A DNA stretch of 64,000 bases, taken from the NCBI GenBank assembly GCA_022478985.1, contig JAKSZP010006620.1, positions 186,001 through 250,000 on the forward strand, given 5' to 3'. The stretch comes from Massospora cicadina. Taxonomy: Eukaryota; Entomophthoromycota; Entomophthoromycetes; Entomophthorales; Entomophthoraceae. The translations under genes were made by a program, and so were the position numbers. The notes below the pieces were generated by a model. The model was given only the letters and a program-made list of their open reading frames with translations. It did not search any database and had not been told where the DNA came from. Positions 54,251 through 64,000 of this stretch are shown here, in pieces; within the stretch, counting starts at the first letter, position 1, and every line of letters begins with the position of its first letter.

Positions 54251-57200
54251 AAGTCATAGCTTTGGCTTTCAAATTAATGGCTGAGGTGACTAATAACAGT
54301 TTTCTGAACCATATGGGTGAAGTATAGACCACAATATAGGAGTGCAATATTAGCCTGAACTTTTCATATTTCTAATTAAATAGGAAGATTTTAATTAATC
54401 TTAGATATATAAAACATTTAGATTACTTTCACTAGGAGATACACTGTCAAGTATGGAAGTACTGTAGTATAATTTACCTTAACCTTCACCCATTTAAACA
54501 CTCTGAAAAATTAAGTTAGTATTAAAACAATATGAAGTCCTAGTCTGATTTAAGGTTGAAATAAAATAAGTCTTGGTCTATATATTTTTTCAGAATTCTA
54601 TATAGCCATCTCTGGAAGCTAAAATCTCATGTCCTCTAGATGAAGTATGGGTGTAAATATAGGCTTTTTGATTTAGCAACATATATAGTTTTATTTTTCA
54701 TTTTTTTTAAAATAACTTCCATCTTTTAGGCGTGTCTGCTGTAACTTTTTTCAAATTTTGAAGACATTCATTACAGCAGGTATATTTTGTCTTTTTTCTA
54801 AACTTTTATTCTCAATCACATACACTAAAGGATAAATAGTCTGGATGACATAAACAGTCACCTTTGCAGTAGATTTAAAGGTTTATGAACAAAGTTTCAA
54901 CAATGTTTAGGACACTGTTAAAACTTTTAGTTCTTTATGTAGTGTTACAGATTAGAAATGGTGGAGACTGCAGATATCACAATAATTATCACAATATCTG
55001 ATCCTTAAAGCTATTAATAAAATATTGATCATCTATTTAAGATCAGTTTACAAAGCTAATAAGAGTTCCCCATTTTTTGTAACTGGATGAACATAAAACT
55101 CACTCATTTAGAAGTCTTATCACTTATGAACTTCTATTATTAAAGCCTCAATAAACTGATGCCATTTATGAAATGTAATCAAGTGAAGCACCATGATCTT
55201 TTTGCTAGACGACTGAGTCAGGTAAGATGAAGCCTTACTTTTTCCCTACTATGTATACCTATAGTGTTATTAATATTTACTAAAATGAGCTATGCTTCCT
55301 TCAACAGGGGTTAGTTCTTATTTATCAAAGATTTGAAGCTTAAGACATGAAAAGCTACAGTTATATTAAAGGGGTGTTGATAGAATGAGTTTTTAACTCA
55401 TATTAGCATATTCTCATGAAATTTTCATCTAATCTTTTGTTTAGGCTCAGATAGCATTATGAATCTCTCATATATTGTTAGAGAATAGGACAAACGTTTT
55501 TGAGCCAAAATGATCTTTATTTCTGTATCTTATCCTAATGTGCTTTCAGCATTGTTCAAAAAACTTTAAATCATACACCGAGACTTCTGCATTGATCTTC
55601 TAGACTTATTAAAATCAGCGAGCTTACTAAAGAAGCCCATTGTATCAATTACTCAGCAAGTGCATCCTATTTGAAATTTGGTCTATAAAGCTTTCATCCA
55701 CAAAAGCTCCACTTCCTTGTGCCAAAGCTTTTAATTGGCTTTGTAACTGAAAAACCAAGACTAAAAATGACAAAATTTCCAGGAGCCATTGTCATTGTAA
55801 GGTACTAATGCTGAAGTCTAGAGAGGACCAAGGGGCCATGAGGGACTTGTAGGTTCAGTAGGTTCATATGATCCAACATGGTAATATGATCTAGAGAGGC
55901 TAGAGGTCCATTAAGAACTTATTAAAAAAACGGTTACCTTTATAACTTTTGAACTGCTGTTGTAAATTGGAGATTTTATCTTACAATTAAATTGACATTG
56001 AGCCCCAGGTTGATTAAAGAGACTATTATGTCCAGTTGTGTTGTTAGAGGATTGCTGTATTAATTAGATCTTAAGAATTACAACTTAAATTCAGATCTTA
56101 AATTAAGTATATTTAACTCTATGGTTCCCAAATTGATTATTGCAATCTTATTTTACCTTAGAAAAGCGGCATCAATTGTCTATAATTGGATTTAATAGCT
56201 TTAACAAAGGCGGAAACTGCGTTTTAAAGCCCTAGCACTTAATATGAAGTTATAGAAAAATTACAAGCCAATAGCCCTATTATGTTACATTCTCACTGTT
56301 TAGAAAATGCGATGAACTGCAGAGTAAATAAGATTTCATTGATATAAGTCTACTACAAAGCCTAATTCACTGGGAAGAAAATGGGTATATAATATGCAGT
56401 CCTTTATGGCGGACGTAACATCAATAGCATAGTATCAGCTAGTTCCACAATTTAGGCTGATAGACTCCGTCAAGTATCTGCTGTATGGTGGCGTTGAAGT
56501 TATAATATTAGATCTGTAATTTGTTCTAGTTTTAACTGTAACAGAAAGCTTTAATATAGTCACAAACTCCAGGCTTATTGTTCATTTAGGATCTCCTCTC
56601 TGATAGAAGGCATTGATTTATCATATTACACTATCCTCTTCAACAGCGTGGCTTGAATTATTAGTTATTATTGGTATTTAATTTGTGATCAACGTTTACA
56701 TAGTGGCAATTTAGAGGCTTAGTGGTGAGCACCATTTCTTGAGTTTAAAGATTTTATAGCATAAATACTAGAATTAGTCTCATGGGTTCTGAATTCTGAG
56801 GCTCTGGTTGTTCTTTGGATAGTCTTTTCTATGATAAATTTTTAAGGGCAATGGTGAAAATTTTGATTACCTCATAAAAGAGTCTGTAAAAAAGTTAGAT
56901 CATTAGTTATTATTGAAATTATGCTCAGTTGTCTTAGGCATAAAAAATTAATTAAATTATTTATTAAAGATATTAGAAATAGAACAGTTTTTTATTTTAA
57001 TATTTTTCATATGCATACAGATGAAAGTAATCCAATGTCAAGTTGTTACCTTTGTTTCCTCGCATTAGGATTCTCAATATTAATACAGGTTGTGAACTGA
57101 TAAATGCGTTTCTGCTTATGGAGATATTTTATTTTTTTAGTCTATGGGCGTCCTAATCTTGTATCTAAGATAGATGATTCAGAAGCTATTTGAGTTACTT

Positions 57201-58080
57201 CTCCAGATTCTAGTTTGTAATCCCTTTCACCTAAAGAACTTTAAGCTTAAAGGTTGGAACCTCCTTGATCAGTGAACTTATCAGAACTTTGCTGAAGTGA
57301 TTAATTGAGGTAATGACATCAGAAATTTCATTGTCTAGATGTCTTATCCCTTTTGTTTATTAGTATAAGATATCTTAGCCTAGTTAGTGGTATAGTTAAA
57401 TTTAATTTAAATCACATTAAGCATTTAGAGCCTGACAACTTAAGCTATTTAAAGGTCTATATAGTTTGCAATATAATCATGTTAGCCAATGGGGAAAGAT
57501 TTTTCTGAGGTAAATTTCATTTCGTCTAGGACAACTAACTAGCTGGCTAACGTTAGGGTTGGGAGTCTACTGAGCTTTTGTTAAGACAATGTATATTGAT
57601 ATAACCAAATTAAATACTCTAGCTTCAATATCTTTCTATAAAACTTACTTATGGATGTTACTTTAATGTTACCATCCCAAACCTTAGACTAAAGGGTACA
57701 GGAGGTGTTTTGCAGCAGAGAAGGTCTTCACAAAAAGTCAATTTTTACTTGAAAAGTTACAGGGGGTTGATAGTTCCTGTGAGGTAAGTTTTTTTAATTT
57801 GATAAACATTGATTAAAATTCCTGGACCTAAAAGAAGACAAGGGGTTTAATAAAATAAGGAATAATAAACCTTTGTTTGCGCTGATGTCTAATAATGTGA
57901 TAGTCTGATAACTCTCATTAAAAACAATATCAAGTGCCAAAGACTGAAAGTAATTGGAATAAACTTTGTAAAGGATTTGACTGATGAGACTACCCACATG
58001 TCATCTCTCTTTCTCTTGATCACTTTATTGATTAAATTTTAATCTGTTAAAGACATATGTTTACAATAACTGTTGCCATC
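54250..58080. other. AT-rich DNA, presumably the decayed 5' part of element G
   Basis: By position this should hold G protease, gag and 5' LTR. A minus-strand text near 55700-55760 (QLQSQLKALAQGSGAFVDES) could be gag, but nothing is convincing. No LTR pair was found. Confidence 0.35.
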
Positions 58081-58438
58081 CAGCCAGCCTAAAATTTAAT
58101 GTTGTCAAATCTGACGCCTGCTGCCCCTCGTAGGGTGGTGGTGCACCACTTCCTGAAATTTTTCAGATGCTGCAAAAGTGTGACCAAGCTAACTCTGCTA
58201 GTCACTCTAATACTACTGGCTGCTTTGTCCTACCCCAGTACCTAACCCAGCACCTTTTGTGCTCCCAGGAAGTGCTTGAAAGCCCCATAATTGTAAGTCC
58301 AGGGAGTTCCCCCTCCACTTGGTCTGAATGGTATTCTTATTTCAACCAAAAAAGATCCCAGAAGAACAGCTTCCCCTCTCATCTCCCAGGGCGACCTCCC
58401 CCATGTGGTGGATGAGCAATGGGTAACAGCTTACCCTT
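58080..58438 (+). pseudogene. GC-richer coding-like segment left of element C
   Basis: A 360-bp block with markedly higher GC than its left neighbour. Frame 58167-58415 (82 codons, MLQKCDQANSASHSN...) and an overlapping frame with GVPPPLGLNGILIS..., SQGDLPHVVDEQWVTAYPLS are both protein-like. The latter is still open where element C begins, so C may have inserted into it. Could be a host exon or part of another retroelement. Not recognised. Confidence 0.35.
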
Positions 58439-59238
58439 TGTCAGACATTCACTTTCTCGACCTAGGAGAAAGAATGTTGGAGGTATGAGTGCTTCTGAAT
58501 CTGCTACCATGATTGGCCCATCCCATGCCCAAACTTCGAATAATATTGTAGTTACTAAAAATATAAGTACAAAAGGCGAAAAGACCCTAGTGGATTCTCG
58601 GTGAAATCCTGACTATCAGAGAATTATGGATTATAATCAAAATCAGCCAAAAAAGGTAAAAACTAATAATAGGAGTAATCTGACTTCTCGGCCAAATCTG
58701 AGGTGTTCAGTATTGCATGGATCTGAACCCCCGCAAGGTGAAAAGATTTTACCCATCAATGATTGAGTGTGACTGAACAAATCATTACCACTCAGATCTG
58801 AGCCCTCCCAAGGTGCAACAATTCTACTTGACGATGATAGGGTAAGGATTAACCAATCATTACCACACAAGTCATCCCACCGCTGAGGTGAAAAGATTTT
58901 ACTCAATGGTGATTGTATACAATACAATAAATCATTACCGCATGGGTTAGTCTTACCTCCAAAAATTTTTTATCTTCAATCTGATTGGCAAAAAGCCTAT
59001 ATTCCCTAATTTTGGAAGACTGAGCTTTAAATTCTTTTGCCTCAAATATCAATGGTCTCAAAAATTGAACTAGTTTAAATAGGAAAAGTTAATATCAACA
59101 AAGGGACCTTTTTTGGTTTTGCCCTGCCTAAACAATAAAAAACATAAAAAAACTTTATCAAACGTTATTTTACTTTTGTTATAAAGTAAAATATCTCACT
59201 TTCATAAATTTTTGTGGTATCCATTGGCGGATCCCACA
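58439..59238 (+). repeat. 5' LTR of element C
   Basis: TGTCAGACATTC to CCCACA. It contains a terminal hairpin (58445-58477) and three tandem units of about 76 bp (58719-58946). Confidence 0.92.
58719..58946 (+). repeat. Three tandem units of about 76 bp within the LTR of C
   Basis: Units start at about 58719, 58794 and 58870. Each carries a GGTG-A-A-A-ATTTTAC or related block and ends with AATCATTACC-C. The same three units occur in the 3' LTR at about 63677-63903. Likely U3 enhancer-type repeats. Confidence 0.8.
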
Positions 59239-59260
59239 AATTGGTGCTCACTACAGGGGT
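59239..59260 (+). promoter_or_regulatory. Primer-binding site of element C
   Basis: AATTGGTGCTCACTACAGGG, after the LTR end CCCACA. Confidence 0.75.
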
Positions 59261-59895
59261 TGATCCCCCTGAATACTTCAATAAAATATTAAAAACAAAA
59301 AGTAATGGAGGCTGCAAACGTGAGCAGCTCTCCTGAATTCTGACTAGTTGCTCTCAATAAGCAACTAGCTATCTTTTTCTCCCGTCTCAAAAAGCTAGAG
59401 CAATGGTCTATTGAACCATTGGGAGTAAGGCCACCTAGGCCTATCCTCTCTGCAACATCTGCAGCTTCAGCGCGATGTAAAACAGAGATCCCTACTGAGG
59501 GTACTCTTTCCACTCAGCCAACAAGTGCGTGCCCTAAGGGTATATCCCCCAATTCAGTTACCACCTTGCCCATGGTTGAGAATACCTCAGAGGCTGACTC
59601 TGAGGGGGTTACGATGATGCTGGATACTACTTATTGGGAGCTCCTGCGGAAGTGGAGGTCCCTGATCGCCTAAATGCCAAAGGAGTAGATGAAACCACAA
59701 TACCTGAGGAAACTTACCTCCGCCAGGTTATAGGATGTATGGAAACTATTGAGACAGCCAGTGATGCTGATCAGCTCCTATCAAGTCTAATTTGCCCTTT
59801 ACAGTGAAGGCATACCATGCAGTCTATTATGGAGACTTTATTCTGAGACCACACGCAAAATAACCTCCACTTTTCATCTCAAGGAGGTTTTAGCG
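59261..59895 (+). pseudogene. Shortened gag region of element C
   Basis: Reading starts with EF and a stop, VALNKQLAIFFSRLKKLEQW (about 59330-59405), continues into 59419-59673 (RPPRPILSATSAASARC..., EADSEGVTMMLDTTYWELLR) and ends at a stop. Another frame then gives LNAKGVDETTIPEETYLRQV. At about 210 codons it is far short of a normal Ty3 gag, and no Cys-x2-Cys-x4-His-x4-Cys knuckle exists before protease, so capsid C-terminal and nucleocapsid parts seem deleted. Lacking these, the element would depend on another copy for packaging. Confidence 0.65.
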
Positions 59896-61032
59896 TTGTC
59901 AACCAACTTTGGAAGCACACTTACCAAGGTTGAAGTAGTTGTTAACAAAGTCTGGGTAATGGCTATCCTGGATACAGGTTCTCCAGTAAATGTAATTTCA
60001 TCCCAGCTGATGAAAAAGATTAAATTGATGCCTGACTTGGATTGTATCAAAAAATTTGGAACTGTGGGCCCAAAAAACACCCGCGCTCTTGGCGCTTACT
60101 CTTCTCTTCCCATACGCGTTGGGAAGCTTATCCTATTGGCCCCCGCTGTGGCCTTAGATAATAACTCCTATGATATGCTCATAGGTACTCAATTTATGAT
60201 CGAATATGATGGCATCATCAACCTGAAGCAAGGGTTCCTATCTTTAATGAACTACGAAGTTCCATTAATCTTATCCAACAAAGAACCCATCAAGAATGAC
60301 TACACCTGCTTGGTTGAATATCCCTCTTCCGCTTTGTCTCTACATTATGTCACTTCTGGGTGCAACACTAAGAAATTTCCCGACTCAGTGGAGGCTAGTG
60401 ATGGTATTCCATTCTATGCGGCAGATGAGGTGGTGATTAAGCCGGGTGAACAACGAGTGGTTGATACAAAAATCACACTCCAAATCCCACGCCACTGCTT
60501 ATTACACCTCTTAAGCATTGATGGAGTTAGCCCTTTTGAGCCTCAGGTATTGCCTGGCATTTTAGACCCAGCCTATCAGAGGCCTATTATTCTACTGTTG
60601 GGAAACCTCACCAAAAAGGACATAACTGTAAAGAAGCACCAGGAGATGGGCCGAGGGTTTTTACTTCCTGTGAAGGAAGTTGAACAAATCCACTCTATTG
60701 GCTCGATGGCAGATTTAGGCCTGCCCACAGATAACCTGGTATGTACCTTGCCAAACGTCCATATTTTGGAGGATCTGACCTCAGATGAGTTGGAGAAAGT
60801 GAAAACTCTTCTGGGTGAGTATAGTGATATATTCTCAAAGTCGGACAATGATTATGGCCACATGAAAGGTTGGTGTCACTCCATCGATGTGGGTGATGCT
60901 CATCCCATATGGTCCAAACCTTATTGCAAGTCAAAGGTGGAAGAACAACAAATGAGGACGGAACTCACGCAGTTATTAGACGCGGGCTTATTAGTTCCTT
61001 TGCAAAGTCCTTGGTCTTCCCCCTACTGCTAA
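59896..61032 (+). pseudogene. Protease and linker of element C (378-codon open frame)
   Basis: Open for 378 codons: VWVMAILDTGSPVNVISSQL (DTGS codons at 59971-59982), LLAPAVALDNNSYDMLIGTQ (flap and C-terminal protease part), a linker with VIKPGEQRVVDTKITLQIPR and VLPGILDPAYQRPIILLLGN, and the pre-RT stretch SDELEKVKTLLGEYSDIFSK ... EEQQMRTELTQLLDAG. The frame ends because of a frameshift in SPWSSPYC, just where RT begins. This is the best protease frame in the window. The ATG is only the first Met of the frame, since pol is normally made as a fusion with gag. Confidence 0.9.
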
Positions 61033-61560
61033 TTAAGAAAAAAAACGGAGGTCACCAGGTAGTTATGGACTACCGCAGGTTAAACAATCTTACAAAAAAA
61101 GATAGCTATCTGATCCCATGCATTGACAATGCCCTGGCCCAGATATCAGGCTCAAATTTTTTCTCTGCCATGGACTTGGCCAGTGGTTATTGGCAAATGG
61201 ATCTATCTCCCCAAGAACAGGAGAAATGCGCTTTGATATGCAGTGAAGGTCTTTTCCAACCCACGCGATTACCCCAAGGGTTGTGCATTGCACCTGCTTC
61301 TTTCCAGCATGCGTTGGATCACATTTTTCAGGATCTCAAAAAACCTGCGTTATTGTTTATCTTGACGACATTATCATATTTTCAAAAACTTTTAATGAAC
61401 CTTGATCATTTGAAAGAGGTATTCCAACGCTTATGACGCTCAACTATTAAATTAAAGCCCTAAAAGTGTTCATTATTCCAAAAGAAATTAAACTTCCTTG
61501 GACATACATTTATTGAAAAGGAATCCAACCCATACAAGATAAAGTTAAAGCGATTGCCAG
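60980..61560 (+). pseudogene. Reverse transcriptase of element C
   Basis: Frame 60909-61436 continues after a frameshift: LLIKKKNGGHQVVMDYRRLN, LTKKDSYLIPCIDNALAQI, FFSAMDLASGYWQMDLSPQE, KCALICSEGLFQPTRLPQGL and APASFQHALDHIFQDL. A second shift near 61350 puts YLDDIIIF (about 61357-61380) in another frame, so the catalytic DD codons remain but out of frame. NHLDHLKEVFQRL-type text follows. Confidence 0.93.
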
Positions 61561-62190
61561 AATGCCTCCCCCCAAAAACCTACGGGATATACAGGTATTT
61601 TTGGGGATGATGGGGTATTACCATCAATTTATCCCTAAATTTGCCCAACTCAGCGATTCCCTTGTTCGCTTACTAAAAAAGAATATCCCTTTTCAATGGT
61701 GCACTGAACAGAAGGCCGCCTATGAAACAATGAAGTTGCTGCTGCAAGAACGGCCTATTCTAAGGCATCCTGAGTATGGAAAATCGTTTATTCTGTTTAC
61801 AGACGCCTTAGACTACGCCGTTGGGCCATTCTAGCTCAACTGGATGAAAAAGGGGTAGATCATCCTGTCTCATATTTTAGTAAAATGTTGTCAAAGGCAG
61901 AACGCAACTATAGTGTTACCAAAAAGGAGTGTCTCACCCTTCTACTTGCAGTGAAGAATTATCGCCCTTTCTTGTATGGGACCTCTTTAACTGTGATCAC
62001 AGACCATGCCTCTTTAAAATGGTTGCTAACATGAAGGACCCTACGGGGCGCTTAGCTCGCTGGGCTCTAAAGCTCCAGCATTACAATGTGAAGATCAAAC
62101 ACCACGCTGGAACCCGCCACATGAACGTTGATGGGTTAACTCATCTGCCCATTCTCCACCTAGATAATAGTGAAGCGGAGCAGTTGTATG
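61560..62190 (+). pseudogene. RNase H of element C
   Basis: Frame 61562-61834: LRDIQVFLGMMGYYHQFIPK, SLVRLLKKNIPFQW, KSFILFTDALDYAVG (first catalytic Asp). A shift at about 61825 continues AILAQLDEKGVDHPVSYFSK, MLSKAERNYSVTKKECLTLL, VITDHASLKWLL. Another shift at about 62030 gives MKDPTGRLARWALKLQHYNV, GTRHMNVDGLTHLP. All RNase H landmarks are present. Confidence 0.92.
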
Positions 62191-63403
62191 ATCTTCTAAT
62201 GACCCCAAACAGCTGGGAAGATGAGGATGAACCTGTACAGAAGATGTTGGCCTGGCACTCCCATAACACAAAAGTAGAAAATGGGAAATTGTATAAACAA
62301 GTGGGGGCGAAGTGGTTGCCTTATCTACAACCCTCAGAATGTGTACCTGTCATCCTGGAAGCTCATTTAACTTTAGGCCATGGAGGAGAAAAGAAAATCT
62401 ACGAGTGTATTAAGGATTGGTACTTCTGGGAAGGAATCATGGAAGCTATTGTCAAAGTCTTGGATGCTTGCCTTACATGTAAAAAGCAGTCTCGATTCAA
62501 GACTAGATATCAATATCAGCTGACTACCCCGCAGCAGCCATTCCATACAATAAGCTTGGACGTAGTAGGGCTGCTCCCTCAAACCACAGGTGGAAACAGA
62601 TACATTTTAGTAGGCATCGACCACTTCACAAAGTGGGTCAAAGCTGTGGCATTGCCAGCTAAACTGCTAAGGCTACTTCCACTTTTCTTCACCAAAATAT
62701 TTTCACTCAACACGGGTGCCCTCAAGTACTACTCTGCGATAATGGAAAAAACTTCACCTCCAGAGTAGTCAAAACCTTAACTGCTTCCATGGGACCCCAG
62801 CAACTGTTCTCAGCTCCATATAACCCCTCAACCAATGGTACAGTAGAGCGAGCCAATGGTACTCTGGCTTTGATATTATGGAAAATGGCTTCATCTGATC
62901 CCCTCCATTGGGATCAATATCTCCCAAGCGCGCTTATGGCTTACCAGATTAGCTATCACCGGATTTTAAAAATGTCCCCTTTCTGAGTTTTGTATAGCAG
63001 GGAACTGGGCATACCTGCTCTATTAGCTAAGGATGTCTTCTCTAGAGGAGACGAACCTGAGAAAGCCATGCAAAGGTTAGCTAACCACATCATTCAGCTT
63101 CAATCAGAGGCTATGACCAACCTAGATAAAACGGTTACTAAAGAAGGCTAAGATGCCAATAAGCTCCGAGCTCCCCTACCCTCTTTCCAAGTGTCAGATA
63201 AGGTTTTATATTACCACAATTGCATAACTCCTCGAAGTGGCAAACTTGGATCAATCTGGGAGAGGCCATTCACCATCATGTATAAGAGAAGAAATGAGTA
63301 TTCTATAAAGTCTCTGGCCACCGGAATTATCATAAACTGGGTACATGGCCACTTCCTACAACCCTACACCCCTCCCAACATTCTTGAGGGGGGCAAAGTC
63401 TGA
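62190..63403 (+). pseudogene. Integrase of element C
   Basis: Frame 61929-62768: EAHLTLGHGGEKKIYECIKD and ACLTCKKQ (HHCC), ISLDVVGLLPQTTGGNRYIL (first Asp), VGIDHFTKWVKAV. After a shift, LCDNGKNFTS (second Asp) and, in 62789-62986, YNPSTNGTVERANGTLALIL (catalytic Glu) and YQISYHRILKMSPF then a stop. Frame 63191-63403 (KLGSIWERPFTIMYKRRNEY, the GPY/F-like module) ends just inside the 3' LTR. A DDE triad is present in sequence but split by two shifts and a stop. Confidence 0.92.
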
Positions 63404-64000
63404 CATTCACTTTCTTGACCTAGGAGAAAGAATGTTGGAGGTATGAGTGCTTCTGAATCTGCTACCATGATTGGCCCATCCCCTGCCCAAACTTTGAATA
63501 ATATTGTAGTTATTAATGATATGAGTACAAAAGGCGAAAAGACTCCAGTGGATTCTCGGTGAAATCCTGACTATTGGAGAAATACAGATTATAATCAAAA
63601 TAGGCCAAAAAAGGTAAAAACTAATAATAGGATTACTCTGACTTCTTGGCCAAATCTGAGGTGTTCAGTATCGCATGGATCCAAGCCCCTGCGAGGTGAA
63701 AAGATTTATCCCATTGATTAGGTGTGACTGAACAAATCATTACCACTCAGATCTGAACCCTCCTGAGGTGCGACAATTCTATTCAATGATGATAGGGTAA
63801 GGATTAACCAATCATTACCACACAAGTCAGCCCATCGCTGAGGTGAAAAGATTTTACTCAATGGTGATTGTATACAATACATTAAATCATTACCGCATGG
63901 GTCAGTCTTACCTCCAAAAATTTTTTATCTTCAATCTGATAGGCAAAAAGCCTATATTACCTAATTTGGAAGACTGAGCTTTACATTCTTTTGCCTCAAA
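63397..64000 (+). repeat. 3' LTR of element C (partial, cut by window end)
   Basis: Begins AGTCTGACATTC (first base mutated) and follows 58439-59040 with scattered differences. Expected to end near 64.2 kb. Confidence 0.92.

Larger units (their letters stand above)
58439..64000 (+). mobile_element. LTR retrotransposon C (Ty3/Gypsy), gag-deleted, 3' end beyond window
   Basis: 5' LTR 58439-59238 (800 bp) and the first about 604 bp of the 3' LTR from 63397. The two are clearly more alike than those of the other elements, so this is the youngest insertion. The primer-binding site follows the 5' LTR, and a polypurine tract (GAGGGGGGCAAAG, 63385-63397) precedes the 3' LTR. Pol is nearly complete in content, with a handful of frameshifts, but the gag region is only about 630 bp and lacks a knuckle. 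The distal TSD lies outside the window. Confidence 0.92.

Noticed and set aside
47880..57300. Similarity between about 47885-47990 and 57200-57300 (CCACCTAAAG/TCACCTAAAG and following AAGCTT-rich text), possible LTR pair of element G
   Set aside because: Similarity covers roughly 60-90 bases only and fades in both directions; the left part also fits the pre-RT region of H. Not enough for an LTR call.
58719..58946. CRISPR array
   Set aside because: Three tandem units of about 76 bp without short conserved repeats and unique spacers, located in an LTR of a eukaryotic retroelement.
1..64000. Prokaryotic-type defence, toxin or biosynthetic systems
   Set aside because: No operon structure, no ribosome-binding-site pattern, and all long frames belong to retroelements or their shadows.

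Overview
The window is eukaryotic nuclear DNA: AT-rich, with no operons, no intact host gene that I can recognise, and almost everything explained by layered transposable elements. I recognise six Ty3/Gypsy-type LTR retrotransposons with paired LTRs (called A-F here), two further Gypsy pol remnants (G, H), one full-length L1-like LINE with 15-bp target-site duplications (TSDs), a second degenerate LINE, two tRNA-headed SINEs, an irritans-like mariner, and an unfamiliar non-LTR retroposon family with four copies. Ty3 elements plus an L1-like LINE with a zf-RVT C terminus suggest a large, TE-rich genome, perhaps an early-diverging fungus, but the sequence does not fix the taxon.

Left part (1-13 kb): a LINE 3' end (1-153); a mariner on the minus strand (about 10.5 kb down to below 865) split by LTR element D (866-8369, minus) and by a 1-kb non-LTR copy (8822-9832); SINE1 (11954-12239); a second copy of the same non-LTR family (12586-12981, 17-bp TSD).

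Middle (13.5-24.3 kb): a degenerate LINE with an ORF1-like reading frame (about 13560-15372, plus); the full-length LINE (15495-20774, minus) with ORF1 (CCHC knuckle) and ORF2 (endonuclease, RT with FADD, zf-RVT); SINE2 (22277-22611, minus). The LINE and SINE 3' tails share a motif.

Right part (24.3-64 kb): nested LTR elements. A (25900-31969, plus, TSD GGTCC) sits in E (24336-38567, plus). B (39601-47144, minus, TSD TATGC) sits in the reverse-transcriptase gene of H. F (50062-52947, short, non-autonomous, TSD GCCAC) sits in the pol gene of G (minus). C (58439 to past the window end, plus) looks youngest but lacks most of gag. All six paired-LTR elements share a primer-binding-site-like sequence, TGGTGCTCACTACAG or a close variant, just inside the 5' LTR.

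Nearly every coding frame carries stops and frameshifts, so this is a graveyard with recoverable insertion order rather than a functional gene cluster. The most unusual signal is the non-LTR family with the 3' end GTTGGG..CCA..TAGTACTAAAA: besides two longer copies that share a C-terminal protein, it has two insertions of about 25 bp. One lies in only one of the two LTRs of element B, so the other LTR is the empty site.
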